Source of the DNA: Halobacterium zhouii | GTDB taxonomy: Archaea; Halobacteriota; Halobacteria; Halobacteriales; Halobacteriaceae | Reading direction: 5' to 3' | NCBI RefSeq assembly: GCF_021249405.1 | Contig: NZ_CP089593.1 | Coordinates: 1 to 64,000 of the forward strand | DNA length: 64,000 nucleotides | In this document: piece after piece, positions 17,720 to 26,129 of the stretch | How positions within the stretch are numbered: the stretch's first letter is position 1 | How the letters are laid out: each line of letters begins with the position of its first letter | Notes under the pieces: model-generated | Told to the model about the DNA's origin: nothing | What the model saw: only the letters and a program-made list of their open reading frames with translations | The model's database searches: none | Position numbers and translations under genes: made by a program

Positions 17720-18249
17720 TCCGCGAGCGACGGGAAGACGTGGATGGCCGGACAGATAGCGGCGTACGTGTGTTCGGGAGTGACGTCGCCGTCCGGGGCC
17801 TCCGGAATGGCGCCGAAGGAGACGACGGCGCCCGGCGGTGCCTCGACGGCGCCGTCCGCCGCGACGTCGAGCGTCACGTCCTCGCCCTCGGGGGGTGTCG
17901 AGTGGATAGTGACCGGGTCGCCGGTGAGATACGGGAGTAGCATCGGGTCCAGCACGCAGACGAAGCGGTGCTCGTCGTCCGGCGTGCTCGCGCGGTGCGG
18001 GCCGTCCTCGGTGTGACAGAGTTGCTCGGCGGCGGGCGGCCAGTCCGGGAACAGGTCCGGGAGCATCGCCACCCACTCGTCGAGCGTGTCGGCCGGTGGC
18101 CGGTCGTACGCGGTGGCGAACGCGTCGACGACGTTGTCGGGCAGTCGCGTCCCGGCGGCCGATTCAGGTGCCGACTTCGACGTCGCGTCGGCAGTCGATT
18201 CCTCGCGGGCGGTGCCGCCGTCGGTCGCGGCGCAGCAATCACAGTCCAT
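17587..18249 (-). CDS. MerB-like organomercurial lyase homolog
   Basis: 220 residues. FVCVLDPMLLPYL near residue 105 matches the Cys-x-x-Asp active site of alkylmercury lyase (CALDTLFFP type), and AICPAIHVFPS near residue 170 matches the second catalytic Cys region. The N-terminus MDCDCCAATDGG adds a metal-binding-like Cys cluster, then a Ser/Ala/Thr linker. The last 17 residues (from 17637 down) are encoded on the antisense of the truncated phosphotransferase, so the natural C-terminus may have been replaced. It would cleave C-Hg bonds in the cytosol. No merA lies nearby. Divergent from the HxlR regulator by 50 bases. Confidence 0.7.
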   Translation of the reverse strand: MDCDCCAATDGGTAREESTADATSKSAPESAAGTRLPDNVVDAFATAYDRPPADTLDEWVAMLPDLFPDWPPAAEQLCHTEDGPHRASTPDDEHRFVCVLDPMLLPYLTGDPVTIHSTPPEGEDVTLDVAADGAVEAPPGAVVSFGAIPEAPDGDVTPEHTYAAICPAIHVFPSLADYERWDAGANAETTPLSVERATALVAQMATSSSRTPTCSDVHQP

Positions 18250-18299
18250 CTCGTCTCTACTTTGAAAGCCGAAGTGCTTATACTGCCGAGTCCGAAGTA
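18250..18299. promoter_or_regulatory. Divergent merB-like / HxlR promoter-operator
   Basis: The 50-base gap holds a TATA-like CTTATACT (18277-18284) about 20 bases before the regulator start. It also holds two direct copies of CCGAAGT (near 18270 and 18293) and an ACTT/AAGT inverted pair, plausible regulator contacts. The arrangement suggests the HxlR protein controls itself and the lyase gene. Confidence 0.45.
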
Positions 18300-18629
18300 A
18301 TGGAGCAACTGCGAGTGCTCGAAGCCATGGACGAAGCCTGCTACTGCGAACTGACGGACGTGATGGAGTTGCTTAGTCGAACGCACGCGATGCAGGTGGT
18401 GTGCGGTGTGGCGCACATGGGGCCCGCGCGCTACCGCGACATCGAGGACGCGCTCGACGCCTCCAGTTCTACGCTCTCCGCGCGCCTCGACGAACTCGCA
18501 GAGGCGGGGCTACTCGAACGCGAGCAGTACGACGAAATTCCGCCCCGCGTCGAGTACGACCTCACGGACGACGGCAGGGAGCTCGCCGTTCGGCTGGAGC
18601 CGGTGCTGGAGTGGGCGAGCGAACGATAG
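18300..18629 (+). CDS. HxlR-family winged-helix regulator
   Basis: 109 residues. The winged helix is visible as GPARYRDIEDALDASSSTLSARLDEL (recognition helix) followed by GLLEREQYDEIPPRVEYDLTDDG (wing), diagnostic of HxlR. An N-terminal CYC motif (residues 14-16) sits where HxlR proteins keep their sensing cysteine. With the adjacent MerB-like lyase this suggests thiol- or metal-responsive control (inference). Confidence 0.85.
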   Translation: MEQLRVLEAMDEACYCELTDVMELLSRTHAMQVVCGVAHMGPARYRDIEDALDASSSTLSARLDELAEAGLLEREQYDEIPPRVEYDLTDDGRELAVRLEPVLEWASER

Positions 18630-18645
18630 AAGCGGCGTCCGACAG

Positions 18646-19020
18646 CTACTGTTCCAGCGCGGGCGGCGACTCCCGGAGGAACTTCCCCCACCAGTCGCGG
18701 CGGTCCGCGCCCCACCGGTAGAGCTTCTCGCGAGCAGTTTCGTACCCCGGAATCGCACGGAGTGCGCCGAAGACGTACCGGAGCGCGGGGAAGTCGTATT
18801 TCAGGGCTCGTTCGACGCTCTCCCCGCAGGAGTAGACGGCGTCGTCGGTGAGGAAGTGCGCGCAGTCCTCGTAGTCGTCGGGGAGGCGCGCGAGCTGGTC
18901 CGCCGTCAGGTCCGAGAAGCCGACGACTTCGACGTCGCCGTGGCGCGCGGCGAACGCCGCACACCACGTACAGAAGCCACAGACGTCGTCGTACACGACT
19001 CGCGGTGGATGGTCTGGCAT
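18646..19020 (-). CDS. DCC-family thiol-disulfide oxidoreductase-like protein (DUF393)
   Basis: 124 residues. RVVYDDVCGFCTWCAAF near the start is the Asp-x-x-Cys-x-x-Cys signature that names the DCC family. The C-terminal SCGESVERALKYDF and ALRAIPGYETAREKLYRWGA segments are also family-typical. Likely a thiol-redox protein; partners unknown. Start at MPDHPPRVV by family. Convergent with the HxlR gene. Confidence 0.8.
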   Translation of the reverse strand: MPDHPPRVVYDDVCGFCTWCAAFAARHGDVEVVGFSDLTADQLARLPDDYEDCAHFLTDDAVYSCGESVERALKYDFPALRYVFGALRAIPGYETAREKLYRWGADRRDWWGKFLRESPPALEQ

Positions 19021-19055
19021 GAGTGGTCTGGATGGAAGCGTAAGCGTTCGTCGCG

Positions 19056-19523
19056 TCAGTCGAACGTACCGGTCGTGGTGCCACACTCCGCGCACACTGC
19101 GAGCACGGCGGACTGGTCGTCCGCAAGCTCGAGATCGTGAGGCGTCTCCTCGCCGCACTCCTCGCAGGCGCGCAGGATCTCGGTGTCGCCGGGGTCCTGG
19201 GGCGCGCCGATGGCGAGCGCGCGAACGCGCTCCTCGCTCTCGTTGACGCCGCGCTGGAACTCGCCCGGGCCGAAGCGGACGAGTTCACCCGCGCTCACCT
19301 CGACGTCCCCGTCGAGCGTGCGGAACGTGACCGTTCCCTCCTGCACGTAGAACACCTCCTCCTGGTTCTCGTGGGCGTGGAAGCCGTACGCGAAACTGTC
19401 GCCGGGCGCGAGTTCGTAGTGGTTCAGCGCGACGTTCGCCGCGCCGAGCGCGTCCGACAGCGGGAGGCTGCGGTCGGCGGGCCCCATCCGGGTTTCGAGG
19501 TCCGCGAGACGGACTCGGTGCAT
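19056..19523 (-). CDS. Cupin-domain protein with C-terminal zinc ribbon
   Basis: 155 residues. The cupin motif is clear: YGFHAHENQEEVFYVQEG, then GELVRFGPGEFQRGVN, supplying His/Glu metal ligands. The last 40 residues add CEECGEE and CAECGT, a zinc-ribbon-like tail not normally part of a plain cupin. Substrate unknown. It is 32 bases upstream of the DCC gene on the same strand, so probably co-transcribed with it. Confidence 0.8.
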   Translation of the reverse strand: MHRVRLADLETRMGPADRSLPLSDALGAANVALNHYELAPGDSFAYGFHAHENQEEVFYVQEGTVTFRTLDGDVEVSAGELVRFGPGEFQRGVNESEERVRALAIGAPQDPGDTEILRACEECGEETPHDLELADDQSAVLAVCAECGTTTGTFD

Positions 19524-19683
19524 GTGTGAGTCGTCGGCCGGACGGGGGATAAACGCCCCGACTGCAGCAGTCGAGGGTTGGATTTCTAGACGTTCAACGG
19601 TGAGACCACTCGAAGATCCCGTCACTTGCTCGCGACGGTACTCAGAAAGCTCCGATTGGCGTGAACTGACCCACTTCTGTAAC
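19524..19683. other. Intergenic stretch upstream of the cupin gene
   Basis: Holds the cupin promoter region and short repeats (CTGCAGCAGTCGAGGGTTGG near 19560; CAGAAAGCTCCG near 19645, a partial match to the repeat-family-2 box). No coding sequence supported. Confidence 0.4.
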
Positions 19684-19855
19684 CACCCAGAAAGCCCCGT
19701 CTGGCTACGGTCGCGCGCCTCGCTGTGCGCCTCGCTCCTGCTGGTCGCTCGGTGCTTGCTTCGTCGTGCTTTCCGAAGGACTCGCTGCGCTCGTCCTTCG
19801 ACATCCCGCTCGCAGTGCTCGCGGGATTCCCGTAGCCAGACGCCCCTTTCAGTCC
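19684..19855 (+). repeat. Structured repeat family 2, copy A
   Basis: Left box CACCCAGAAAGCCCC (19684-19698), stem arm GTCTGGCTACGG (19699-19710), internal hairpins (GCGCCTCGCTGTGCGCC, GGACTCGCTGCGCTCGTCC and similar), matching arm CCGTAGCCAGAC (19830-19841), right box GCCCCTTTCAGTCC (19842-19855). The arms differ from those of copy B at 22807-22992 but each pair is perfectly complementary. Confidence 0.7.
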
Positions 19856-19999
19856 CACGCCTTGACCGGTTGGGCAACCTGCAGGGTGGTCGCAGAACTA
19901 ATCCGGTCTACAACAGCCAGGGCTTCCTGGGTGTCCACGAACGCAGAACAGTATCCTCCAGTCGTGGTATTCCAGTGGTTCACAGAACCGTCGTCGTCT

Positions 20000-20785
20000 C
20001 TATCCGCTAGCGATCTGGTCGGTGAAGTTCTCGAACAGGCGCTTGGTCTCGCAGGCCGCTTCGTAGTTCTCAGGCGTGATGCCAGCGAGCACCTCGCGCT
20101 CGCGCTCCTCGGGAAGGTCGTCCTTCCGCGTGGTCACGCGCTCGGCGGTACCGGTGTCGTACTCGGGGTGGAACTGCACGCCGTAGGAGTCATCGACGCG
20201 GAACGCGTGGACGCCGTAGTCGTTCTCGGCGAGCAGGGCGGCGTCCGGCGGCAGTTCGGTGACCGCGTCCGAGTGCGTCGTGAACGCCGTGAACGTCTCC
20301 GGGACGTCCTCGAGGAGCGGCGAGTCGGCGGTCTGCGTGACCTCTCGGTAGCCGATCTCGTACTCGCCCATGTCGCCGACGTCGCCGCCGAGCGCCTCGG
20401 CGAGCACCTGGTGCCCGAAGCAGACGCCGAGCACGGGGACGCCGCGCTCGTGGGCGTCCTCGACGTACTCCACGAGCGGCGGAATCCACTCCTCGTCCCA
20501 GTACACGGAGGACCGAGAGCCGGTGACGACGACACCGTCGAACTCGCTTCGCTCCTCCGACGAGCTGTTGCGAATCGGAGATTCGCCACATCCCGAAGAT
20601 CTTCGATCTTCGGAGACTCCGCTCGCTGTGCTCGCGGAGACCCCGTCGAACTCGAAGTGGTCGGGGAGTTCGCCCTCGGCAACGTGGAACTCTACGAGGT
20701 CGGCGTCGAGTTCCCGCCGGAAGTTCCGCGTCGTGTCCGTCGGGTCGTGGGCGGCGTTCAACAGCGCGAGACGCGGCCTACTCAT
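20000..20785 (-). CDS. Class I glutamine amidotransferase (GMP synthase-like) with in-frame insertion
   Basis: 261 residues of the stand-alone GATase-1 family. The nucleophile elbow is VLGVCFGHQVLAEALGG and the catalytic His-Glu pair is in YGVQFHPEYD. It hydrolyses glutamine or a gamma-glutamyl substrate; the acceptor is unknown. Between residues about 49 and 85, just before the strand VVVTGSRSSVY, it carries the 36-residue insert (GVSEDRRSSGCGESPIRNS...). Excision restores the continuous family sequence FEFDGVVVTGS. Start at MSRPRLALLNAA. Confidence 0.85.
   Translation of the reverse strand: MSRPRLALLNAAHDPTDTTRNFRRELDADLVEFHVAEGELPDHFEFDGVSASTASGVSEDRRSSGCGESPIRNSSSEERSEFDGVVVTGSRSSVYWDEEWIPPLVEYVEDAHERGVPVLGVCFGHQVLAEALGGDVGDMGEYEIGYREVTQTADSPLLEDVPETFTAFTTHSDAVTELPPDAALLAENDYGVHAFRVDDSYGVQFHPEYDTGTAERVTTRKDDLPEEREREVLAGITPENYEAACETKRLFENFTDQIASG
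20531..20638 (-). mobile_element. 108-base in-frame palindromic insertion element, copy 2
   Basis: On the gene strand the unit follows GACGGGGTC (20639-20647) and ends with GACGGTGTC (20531-20539). The flanking match extends to about 16 bases with one mismatch. Length between the duplications is exactly 108 bases, as in copy 1, and both are read in the same frame. Hairpins CCGAAGAT/ATCTTCGG and GCGAATC/GATTCGC are perfect here. Confidence 0.8.
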
Positions 20786-21066
20786 CGCGTGTTCGTTGCC
20801 ACTGGAGCGGAAAAGCCGTTTCGACGGCGACACCGTTCGCCGTGGATGGCCCGTATCGAAGGGGCGGGGATGACACGTGCCCCTCCGTTCCCGTCGGACT
20901 CCACGTGACGTCAACCGCGGTGTGCCAAAAGTTCTCTATGCACAAAGTTCTACGGAACGGCGAACCCGGTTCCCGTTCGGTGTCACTCCGCTGCAGTCAC
21001 TGCCACCTGCGGGGGCCTCGCCGCGGGTCGAATCACCTTTGACGCCGCCGCGCGTGCTCCGAACGA

Positions 21067-22248
21067 ATGCGCGCCATCAAGGACAGCGTCCACGACTACA
21101 TCGAGGTCGACGGCGTCGCCGAGGCCCTACTGGACACGCCGCCGGTCCAGCGTCTGCGCCACATCAAGCAGTTGAGCACGGTCCGCCTGGTCTACCCCTC
21201 GGCGAACCACACGCGCTTCGAGCACTCGCTGGGCGTCTACCACCTCGCGGACCGCGCGCTCTCCCACCTCGACGTCACCGGTGCGCGCGCCGACACCGTC
21301 CGCGCCGCTGCGTTCCTCCACGACGTCGGCCACGGCCCGTACGGCCACCAGACCGAGGGCATCATCCAGCGCCGCCTCGACCGCCACCACGACGAGGTCG
21401 AGGACCTGCTCGCGTCCGGCGCCGTCGGGGACGTGCTCCGCGACCACGGACTCGACCCCCAGCGCGTCGCCGCGATGGTCGAGGGCGAGGGCCGCCTCGG
21501 CCAACTCGTCGCGGGGGAACTCGACGTCGACCGGATGGACTACCTGGTGCGGGACGCCCACCACACCGGCGTGCCTTACGGCACCATCGACCACGGCCGC
21601 CTGCTGCGCGCGCTCGCGTTCCGCGACGGCGACCTGGTGCTCGACGAGGGCAACGTCCAGACCGCCGAGAGCGTACTCGTCGGACGCGCCCTCATGAACG
21701 CCACCGTCTACCGCCACCACGTCTCCCGAATCACGGGTTCGATGCTCGAACGCGCGAGCACCCGGTTACTCGACGAGAGTAACCTCGACACGGAGACGTT
21801 CGCGCGCATGACCGACGGCCAGTTGCTCGGCGCACTCGACGACCACGACGCCACCACGGAGGCCGCGCGCCGCATCGCTGAACGCGACCTCTACAAGCGC
21901 GCGGTCTGGACCGAACGCGCCGCCGTCCCCGACGACGTCGTCGCCGCGGACCACGACGAAATCCAGGAGTTCGAACGCACTATCGCCGCCACCGCGGGCG
22001 TCTCGCCGGAGCACGTTCTCGTGGACAACCCCGGTCAGCCGTCGATGCCAGAATCCTCCGTGCGTGTGGCGGTCAACGGGGACGTCCGCCCGCTCCACGA
22101 GCAGAGCCCGCTCGTGAAGGGGATGCAGGAAGCCCAGCGCGTCCAGTGGCGCTTCGGTGTCTACGCGCCCGACGACTGCGCCCCCGAGGTCGCCGCCGCC
22201 GCCGAACGCGAACTCGGTCTCGCGGGCGTAGGCGACGTGAACGCCTGA
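21067..22248 (+). CDS. HD-domain nucleotide phosphohydrolase (dGTPase/SAMHD1-like)
   Basis: 393 residues. Metal ligands of the HD superfamily are visible: HTRFEHSLGVYHLA near residue 55, AAFLHDVGHGPYGHQ near residue 85, and LDVDRMDYLVRDAHHTG near residue 155. The start IKDSVHDYIEVDG is typical of the YdhJ/SAMHD1-like deoxynucleotide triphosphohydrolase group. A dNTP or related nucleotide substrate is inferred from family. Confidence 0.85.
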   Translation: MRAIKDSVHDYIEVDGVAEALLDTPPVQRLRHIKQLSTVRLVYPSANHTRFEHSLGVYHLADRALSHLDVTGARADTVRAAAFLHDVGHGPYGHQTEGIIQRRLDRHHDEVEDLLASGAVGDVLRDHGLDPQRVAAMVEGEGRLGQLVAGELDVDRMDYLVRDAHHTGVPYGTIDHGRLLRALAFRDGDLVLDEGNVQTAESVLVGRALMNATVYRHHVSRITGSMLERASTRLLDESNLDTETFARMTDGQLLGALDDHDATTEAARRIAERDLYKRAVWTERAAVPDDVVAADHDEIQEFERTIAATAGVSPEHVLVDNPGQPSMPESSVRVAVNGDVRPLHEQSPLVKGMQEAQRVQWRFGVYAPDDCAPEVAAAAERELGLAGVGDVNA

Positions 22249-22316
22249 CGCGCTGCGGGCCTGCGCCAGTGGAACCGGCACGAACGCTTACGGATTCGGT
22301 CACCGTCGTTCTCTGT

Positions 22317-22712
22317 ATGCCTACCTCGCGCCGTCGCTTCCTCGCAACCGCCGCCAGCGCCGCGCTCACTACCGCGCTCGCAGGCTGTGTCGCCACCGGT
22401 CCGACCGTCGACGCCGACCTCTCCGGTCCGGTGTTCACCTCGGTCACCCCGACGCAGTCGGTCTCCTGGGGTGCGAACACCATCGCTGCCGAAATCGGCC
22501 TCACCGACGCCGCGACCACCGACCGGAAGGTCCGGCAGATCGTGGCCGTCAGCGGCGGCAGCGACGTCTGGACCGGCAGCGTGGTGGCGGGACAGACGAG
22601 CGTGAGCGGCCTGCTCTCGGTCGGCGCGGAGAACACGCTGTTCGCCGTGAACGCCAGCGACGAGGTTGTGGAGTCCGTGACTGTGCGCGTCGACGCGTCG
22701 ACGATTCCGTAG
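22317..22712 (+). CDS. Small Tat-type lipoprotein
   Basis: 131 residues. The signal TSRRRFLATAASAALTTALAGC has an RRxFLA-like Tat motif and lipobox LAGC. The mature domain is about 100 residues of beta-rich Val/Thr sequence (VFTSVTPTQSVSWGANTIAA, VSGLLSVGAENTLFAVNASD) reminiscent of an Ig-like fold. Function unknown. Confidence 0.7.
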   Translation: MPTSRRRFLATAASAALTTALAGCVATGPTVDADLSGPVFTSVTPTQSVSWGANTIAAEIGLTDAATTDRKVRQIVAVSGGSDVWTGSVVAGQTSVSGLLSVGAENTLFAVNASDEVVESVTVRVDASTIP

Positions 22713-22755
22713 GTGTTCTGGGAGTCCGTATCCGTCTGTTCGCCTCCCTCAAACA

Positions 22756-23104
22756 CCACCTCGAAAGCCCCAACTGCAGCAGACGACGGTACACCCTCGT
22801 ACACCTAGAAAGCCCCGGCGCGCTCGCGCCCGCTCAGCGTTAACGAGACGCCGGAGGCGTCTCGTTCGCACATCAGAAACGCTCCGCGTTTCTGAGGACG
22901 ACATATCCGCTCGGTCGCGCCACTCCCTCGCGGACAGGGGTCGCTGAGACGGCCTTGGGTTTCACCCGCGAGCGCGCCGCCCCTTTCAGTCCTCCCGGTG
23001 GCTGGTTGGCCAGCCGGCATCGGGCGGGACTGAAAGGGCCGGGGCTTTCTGGGTGTTAGCGGTGGTTGTGGTAGCGTGTTCTCCAGCCGGGGCTTTCGAG
23101 GTGG
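22756..23104. repeat. 349-base region bounded by 16-bp perfect inverted repeats (family 2, copies B and minimal)
   Basis: Terminal repeats CCACCTCGAAAGCCCC (22756-22771) and its exact complement (23089-23104). Inside, copy B: AGAAAGCCCC (22807-22816), arm GGCGCGCTCGCG (22817-22828), matching CGCGAGCGCGCC (22967-22978), box GCCCCTTTCAGTCC (22979-22992). Then a reversed minimal copy at 23027-23055 with the boxes almost touching and no stem. The order of the four GAAAGCCCC boxes is +,+,-,-. No ORF supported; this accounts for the gap before alaS. Confidence 0.7.
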
Positions 23105-23168
23105 CGTTAGACGGAGATTCCCCTGCGCCAAAATCCGAAGAAACACCTGCGAAACAGAAAACGAACGC

Positions 23169-25949
23169 CTATGCGCTCGCGACTTCCTTCAGCACGTCCG
23201 GCGCTCGTTCGAGCGCGTCGTCGAGTTCCTCGCTCTTCGGGCCGCCGCCCTGCGCGAAGTCCGCGGGGCCGCCGCCACCGCCGCCGACCATGCCCGCGAG
23301 TTCGCCGACGACCTCGCCCGCGTTCACAGGCACGCCGTCGGGGACGCCCACGACGAACTGCGCACTGTCTCGGCCGGACCCGACGACCGCTATCTTGCCG
23401 TCGTCGACGAGCGCGTTCGCGGTCGCGCGGAGTTCGTCCATGTCGCCGTCGACCCGCTGGACGACGGCGGTGGTGCCCGCGACGTCGACCTCCTCGCCGC
23501 CAGCGCCGCCGGAGGCGCGGGCCGCTGCGAGCTGTTCCTTGAGGTCCTCGATGGTCTTGCCGCGCTCTTTCCACTCCGTGAAGAAGCGCTCGGCGGTCTC
23601 GGGAACCTCGTCGGGCGCGACGTCGAACGCGTCGGCCGCGGCGAACAGGTCGTTCTCCAGTTCCTGGACGTGCTCGATGGCGGCCTTGCCGGCAGCGAAC
23701 GTCAGGCGCTCGACGCCGTCCTGCACGCGCTCTGCGTTCAGAATCTTGATGGTGCCGATCTCGCCGGTGCGCTTGACGTGTGTTCCGCCGCAGGCCTGTA
23801 CGTCCTCTCCGACGTGGATGAGGCGGATGTTCTCCCCGGTGGGGATGCCGCCCTGGTAGAGGTCGAAGCCGTACTTCTCCTCGGCCTGGTGGCGGTCCGG
23901 CCACTCCTGCTGGACGGAGGTGTTCTCGGTGACGATGTCGTTGGCGACGCGCTCGATGCGCTCGACCGTCTCGCGGTCGAGGCGCTCGTAATGCTGGATG
24001 TCGATGCGGGAGCTACCCGTGCCCTTCTGCGCGCCGGCCTGGCGGACGTGCTCGCCGAGCACCTGCCGGGCGGCGTGGACGACGACGTGGGTCGCGGTGT
24101 GGTGGGCCATCAGGCGTCGGCGGCGGTCCACGTCGATCTGGCCGCGCACGAACTCGCCCTTCCCGGGGTTCACGCGCGTCCGGTGGAGCACGACGCCGTC
24201 CCGCTCCTGGACGTCCGCGACGTCCACCGTGCGGTCGTCCGTCGAGAGCGTACCGCGGTCGGCGGGCTGGCCGCCGCCCTCCGGGTAGAACATCGTCTGG
24301 TCGAGCACGACGTCGTAGACGGTGTCGCCGTCCTCGCCCTCGCGCTCGAACACGTCGAGCACCACGGCCTCGAACTCCGAGCGGTACTGGTCGTCGTAGT
24401 ACAGCGACTCCGTCTCCGGGAGGTCCGTGAGTCGTTCGTCCCCCTCGCCGTCGCCGCCGAGCGCGCCGCCCTCGTCGTGCCGGTCGGCCACCAGCGAGTA
24501 GAAGTCGTCGGGCGTCTCCACGCTCGCACCCTCCTCCGCGGCGATTTCCTCGACCATGTCCGGCTGGATGCCGTGGGAGTCGTACAGTTCGATGAGTTCG
24601 GCCGAGGGAATCGGCTCGCCGCGCTCGGCGTACTCGGCGGCGAGCTGGCGTACCTTTCGTCCGCCGCGGTCGAGCGTCTCGGCGTACTTCTCGACCTCCG
24701 ACCGGACGATGCTCCGGACGGTGTCGCGGTTCTCGTAGCCGAGGCGTTCGGCCTGCATGTCCACGAGTTCGTCGAGAGGGACGTCGGCGCCGACGTTGTC
24801 CACGAGACGTTTGGTGCGCCGCAGCACCATCCGCGCGAGGTAGCCCGTGCCGACGTTCGACGGCACGATGCCGTCCCCGAACATGTACGCGAGGACGCGG
24901 GAGTGGTCGGCGATGGCGTAGATGTCCTCGAGCGGGCGCAGTAGTTCGGTGAGTCGCTCGGTCTCCACGCCGAGTTTGTCCGCGATGTTGTCCCGCGCCG
25001 CCTCCACGTCCTCGGCCTCGTCGATGTCGAGGTGGCCCGAGAGCTTCGCCGCGCGGTGGACGAGTTCCTCCTCTTTCTCCGTGTAGTCGATGCCGGCCTG
25101 CTCTTTCAGGAATTCGATGGTGTCCGGGTAGATGGCCTCGTAGACGGTTGCGGTGCCCTGGCTCATCCACGTCCAGCGCTCCACGCCGTACCCCGTGTCG
25201 ACGACCCGGCGGTCTATCTTCGAGTACGTGTTGCCGTCCTTCATCTCGTACTCGCCGTCGGGGTCGAGTTCGAGGGACATGAACACGAGCGTCGCGAGTT
25301 CGAGGCCGCGGTAGATGACCTCGAAGGCGGGGCCGGCGTTCCCGCCGCCCACCCAGGGGTCTTCGATGAACGTGACGTCCTCGAGGTCGACGCCCATCTC
25401 CGCGAAGAGGCCCTCGCAGTACTCCACGGTCTCCTCCTTCCAGTACACCTCGCCCGAGTAGGCGTAGTCGGTGCCCTCGTCGGCGTTGAACGCGTGGTGG
25501 CCGAGCATCTCGAAGGCCATCGTGTGGCGGCCGGTCTTCCCGACGTTGTCGATGTCCTGCATCCGGATGCAGGGCTGGGAGACCACCAGCGGGTTCGCGG
25601 GCGGCGGCGTCTCCCCGGACGTGACGTGGGGCTGGAAGTCGTAGATAGAGGCCTGGGTCAGCAGCACGTCGTCGCGCCACCGGTTCGCCGCGACCGGGTA
25701 CGGGTCGATGCGCTCGTGGCCGTTGTCCTCGAAGTACGAGAGGATGCGTTCGCGCATCTCCCCGAGTTCGAGTTCCTCGTCGAGACCCGGGTTGTCGATG
25801 AACTGGTAGTCCTCACACGGCGGTTCGCCGCAGGTCGTTCTGTCGGGGTCCCGCGTCCAGAAGTGGGCACCACACTCGGTGCACTCCCGGCGCTCGAATC
25901 CCTCCTCCTCGAAGTAGTCGAGGCGGTATTCGGCTTCGAGTTCGCTCAT
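23169..25949 (-). CDS. alaS: Alanyl-tRNA synthetase
   Basis: 926 residues, charging tRNA-Ala. The archaeal N-terminal extension with [13 protein letters not shown] and CGEPPCEDY (zinc-like) precedes the class II catalytic core ([29 protein letters not shown], then [13 protein letters not shown]). The editing domain has HHTATHVV and [14 protein letters not shown], the HxxxH...CxxxH zinc site that removes Ser/Gly mischarged onto tRNA. The C-terminal Gly-rich segment ([18 protein letters not shown]) matches the AlaRS C-Ala domain. Start at [10 protein letters not shown]. Confidence 0.97.
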   Translation of the reverse strand: MSELEAEYRLDYFEEEGFERRECTECGAHFWTRDPDRTTCGEPPCEDYQFIDNPGLDEELELGEMRERILSYFEDNGHERIDPYPVAANRWRDDVLLTQASIYDFQPHVTSGETPPPANPLVVSQPCIRMQDIDNVGKTGRHTMAFEMLGHHAFNADEGTDYAYSGEVYWKEETVEYCEGLFAEMGVDLEDVTFIEDPWVGGGNAGPAFEVIYRGLELATLVFMSLELDPDGEYEMKDGNTYSKIDRRVVDTGYGVERWTWMSQGTATVYEAIYPDTIEFLKEQAGIDYTEKEEELVHRAAKLSGHLDIDEAEDVEAARDNIADKLGVETERLTELLRPLEDIYAIADHSRVLAYMFGDGIVPSNVGTGYLARMVLRRTKRLVDNVGADVPLDELVDMQAERLGYENRDTVRSIVRSEVEKYAETLDRGGRKVRQLAAEYAERGEPIPSAELIELYDSHGIQPDMVEEIAAEEGASVETPDDFYSLVADRHDEGGALGGDGEGDERLTDLPETESLYYDDQYRSEFEAVVLDVFEREGEDGDTVYDVVLDQTMFYPEGGGQPADRGTLSTDDRTVDVADVQERDGVVLHRTRVNPGKGEFVRGQIDVDRRRRLMAHHTATHVVVHAARQVLGEHVRQAGAQKGTGSSRIDIQHYERLDRETVERIERVANDIVTENTSVQQEWPDRHQAEEKYGFDLYQGGIPTGENIRLIHVGEDVQACGGTHVKRTGEIGTIKILNAERVQDGVERLTFAAGKAAIEHVQELENDLFAAADAFDVAPDEVPETAERFFTEWKERGKTIEDLKEQLAAARASGGAGGEEVDVAGTTAVVQRVDGDMDELRATANALVDDGKIAVVGSGRDSAQFVVGVPDGVPVNAGEVVGELAGMVGGGGGGPADFAQGGGPKSEELDDALERAPDVLKEVASA

Positions 25950-25984
25950 TGCCAGTAGGTGGCCGACGAACGAGTAAAACAGTT

Positions 25985-26105
25985 CCGGGGTAGCGAGAGT
26001 CGGAGCGAGCGATAGCGTGGTTCGGAACGAACGAAGTGAGTGAGAACCACGGAAACGCGAGGGTCTCGGAAGGAGCGAGCCACTCCGACTCCGGAAACGC
26101 GTAAA
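25985..26105. repeat. Short hairpin repeat cluster between alaS and the GST-like gene
   Basis: GTGGTTCGGAACGAACGAAGTG ... GAGAACCAC (about 26009-26048) forms a GTGGTTC/GAACCAC hairpin; its reverse complement recurs nearly intact near 63350-63391. Flanked by GGTCTCGGAAGGAGCGAGCC and CTCCGACTCCGG. No ORF. Confidence 0.5.
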
Positions 26106-26129
26106 CGCGCGCAACCCGTTTCTTCGTCC

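Noticed and set aside
23076..24944. Long open frame antisense to alaS
   Set aside because: Same coding-bias artefact; alaS motifs on the other strand are unambiguous.
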